The notes below the pieces were generated by a model. The model ran no database searches, was not told where the DNA came from, and saw only the letters and a list, made by a program, of their open reading frames with translations. From Cephalotus follicularis (lineage: Eukaryota > Streptophyta > Magnoliopsida > Oxalidales > Cephalotaceae), in NCBI GenBank assembly GCA_001972305.1, contig BDDD01000086.1, positions 236,663-300,662 on the forward strand: a stretch of DNA of 64,000 bases, read 5' to 3'. The translations under genes and the position numbers were made by a program. Positions 63,716 to 64,000 of this stretch are shown one piece after another (within the stretch, counting starts at the first letter, position 1; each line of letters starts with the position of its first letter).

Positions 63716-64000
63716 TTTTTAAAAATATGATTTAATTTTTAAATTACACTCATGTTGTACAAATTCAATCAAAAACTCAGATATCAATCAACAAAATAAT
63801 CAAACAAAAGCTTATGCATTCAAATAAACAATTTATACTATCAGTATAACAAATTCAATACTTAAATAAAACATTGAAAGACCGTCAAAAACATACAAGG
63901 CAATCTAATTAATGTAGCTACAAAGTTTAACGTTCAAAGAGTACTATACACAATATAAAACTATCGCCAGTCTGTCGGCGTTGGCGGTGGAGGAGTACCA
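63716..64000. other. AT-rich sequence to the window end
   Basis: No gene seen. The last 30 bases (CTGTCGGCGTTGGCGGTGGA) are GC-rich and could be the edge of a gene or element lying outside. Confidence 0.5.

Overview
This is plant nuclear DNA, most likely from a eudicot. It holds one intact multi-exon plant gene (TYW1), a fragment of a second (chloroplast-type alpha-glucan water dikinase, GWD), and plant-specific LTR retrotransposon lineages nested in one another. I saw no bacterial, plastid or mitochondrial genes, no rRNA or tRNA genes and no CRISPR array.

Layout. 1-7499: decayed Ty3/gypsy element Gy1 (Tat lineage, minus strand), with a tandem-repeat-rich 3' region at the left edge and its 5' LTR at 6946-7499. 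7500-10165: microsatellites, two CACTA-type transposon termini, the GWD pseudogene and an array of CpG-rich palindromes. 10166-17184: Ty1/copia element Cp1 (plus strand). Its leader carries four stem-loops with an identical 16-nt apical sequence, the most striking feature of the window. 17185-33440: an old Ty3/gypsy element, Gy2 (minus), cut into pieces by Cp1, by a 3.3-kb solo LTR (S1, 17440-20722) and by a nearly complete chromovirus-type element Gy3 (22669-32946, target duplication CTTCT). 33441-41201: Gy4, an internally deleted Tat element (target duplication CAAAT). It keeps only an open integrase frame and a spliced-looking antisense gene, and its 5' LTR is interrupted by an inverted second LTR, forming a long foldback. 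41214-42490: copia remnant Cp2.

43509-47461: the intact TYW1 gene (8 exons, 657 codons), which makes the tricyclic base wyosine in tRNA-Phe. Its 3' flank is tandemly duplicated, and the second copy is split by copia element Cp3 (48042-53187) and by solo LTR S2 (53357-55953). 56150-59320 is mostly unassigned. 59325-59759 encodes a small AT-hook/acidic protein. 61016-62917 is Cp4, a young 1.9-kb non-autonomous copia element with LTR ends TA..CA. 63410-63715 is a palindromic repeat block resembling a DNA transposon end.

Only TYW1 and probably the AT-hook gene look like functioning host genes; the rest records successive insertions. Gy3, S1 and Cp1 landed in Gy2, and Cp3 and S2 landed in the TYW1 3' flank. 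Exon borders, frames and hairpins were worked out by hand; no alignment or folding program was run.
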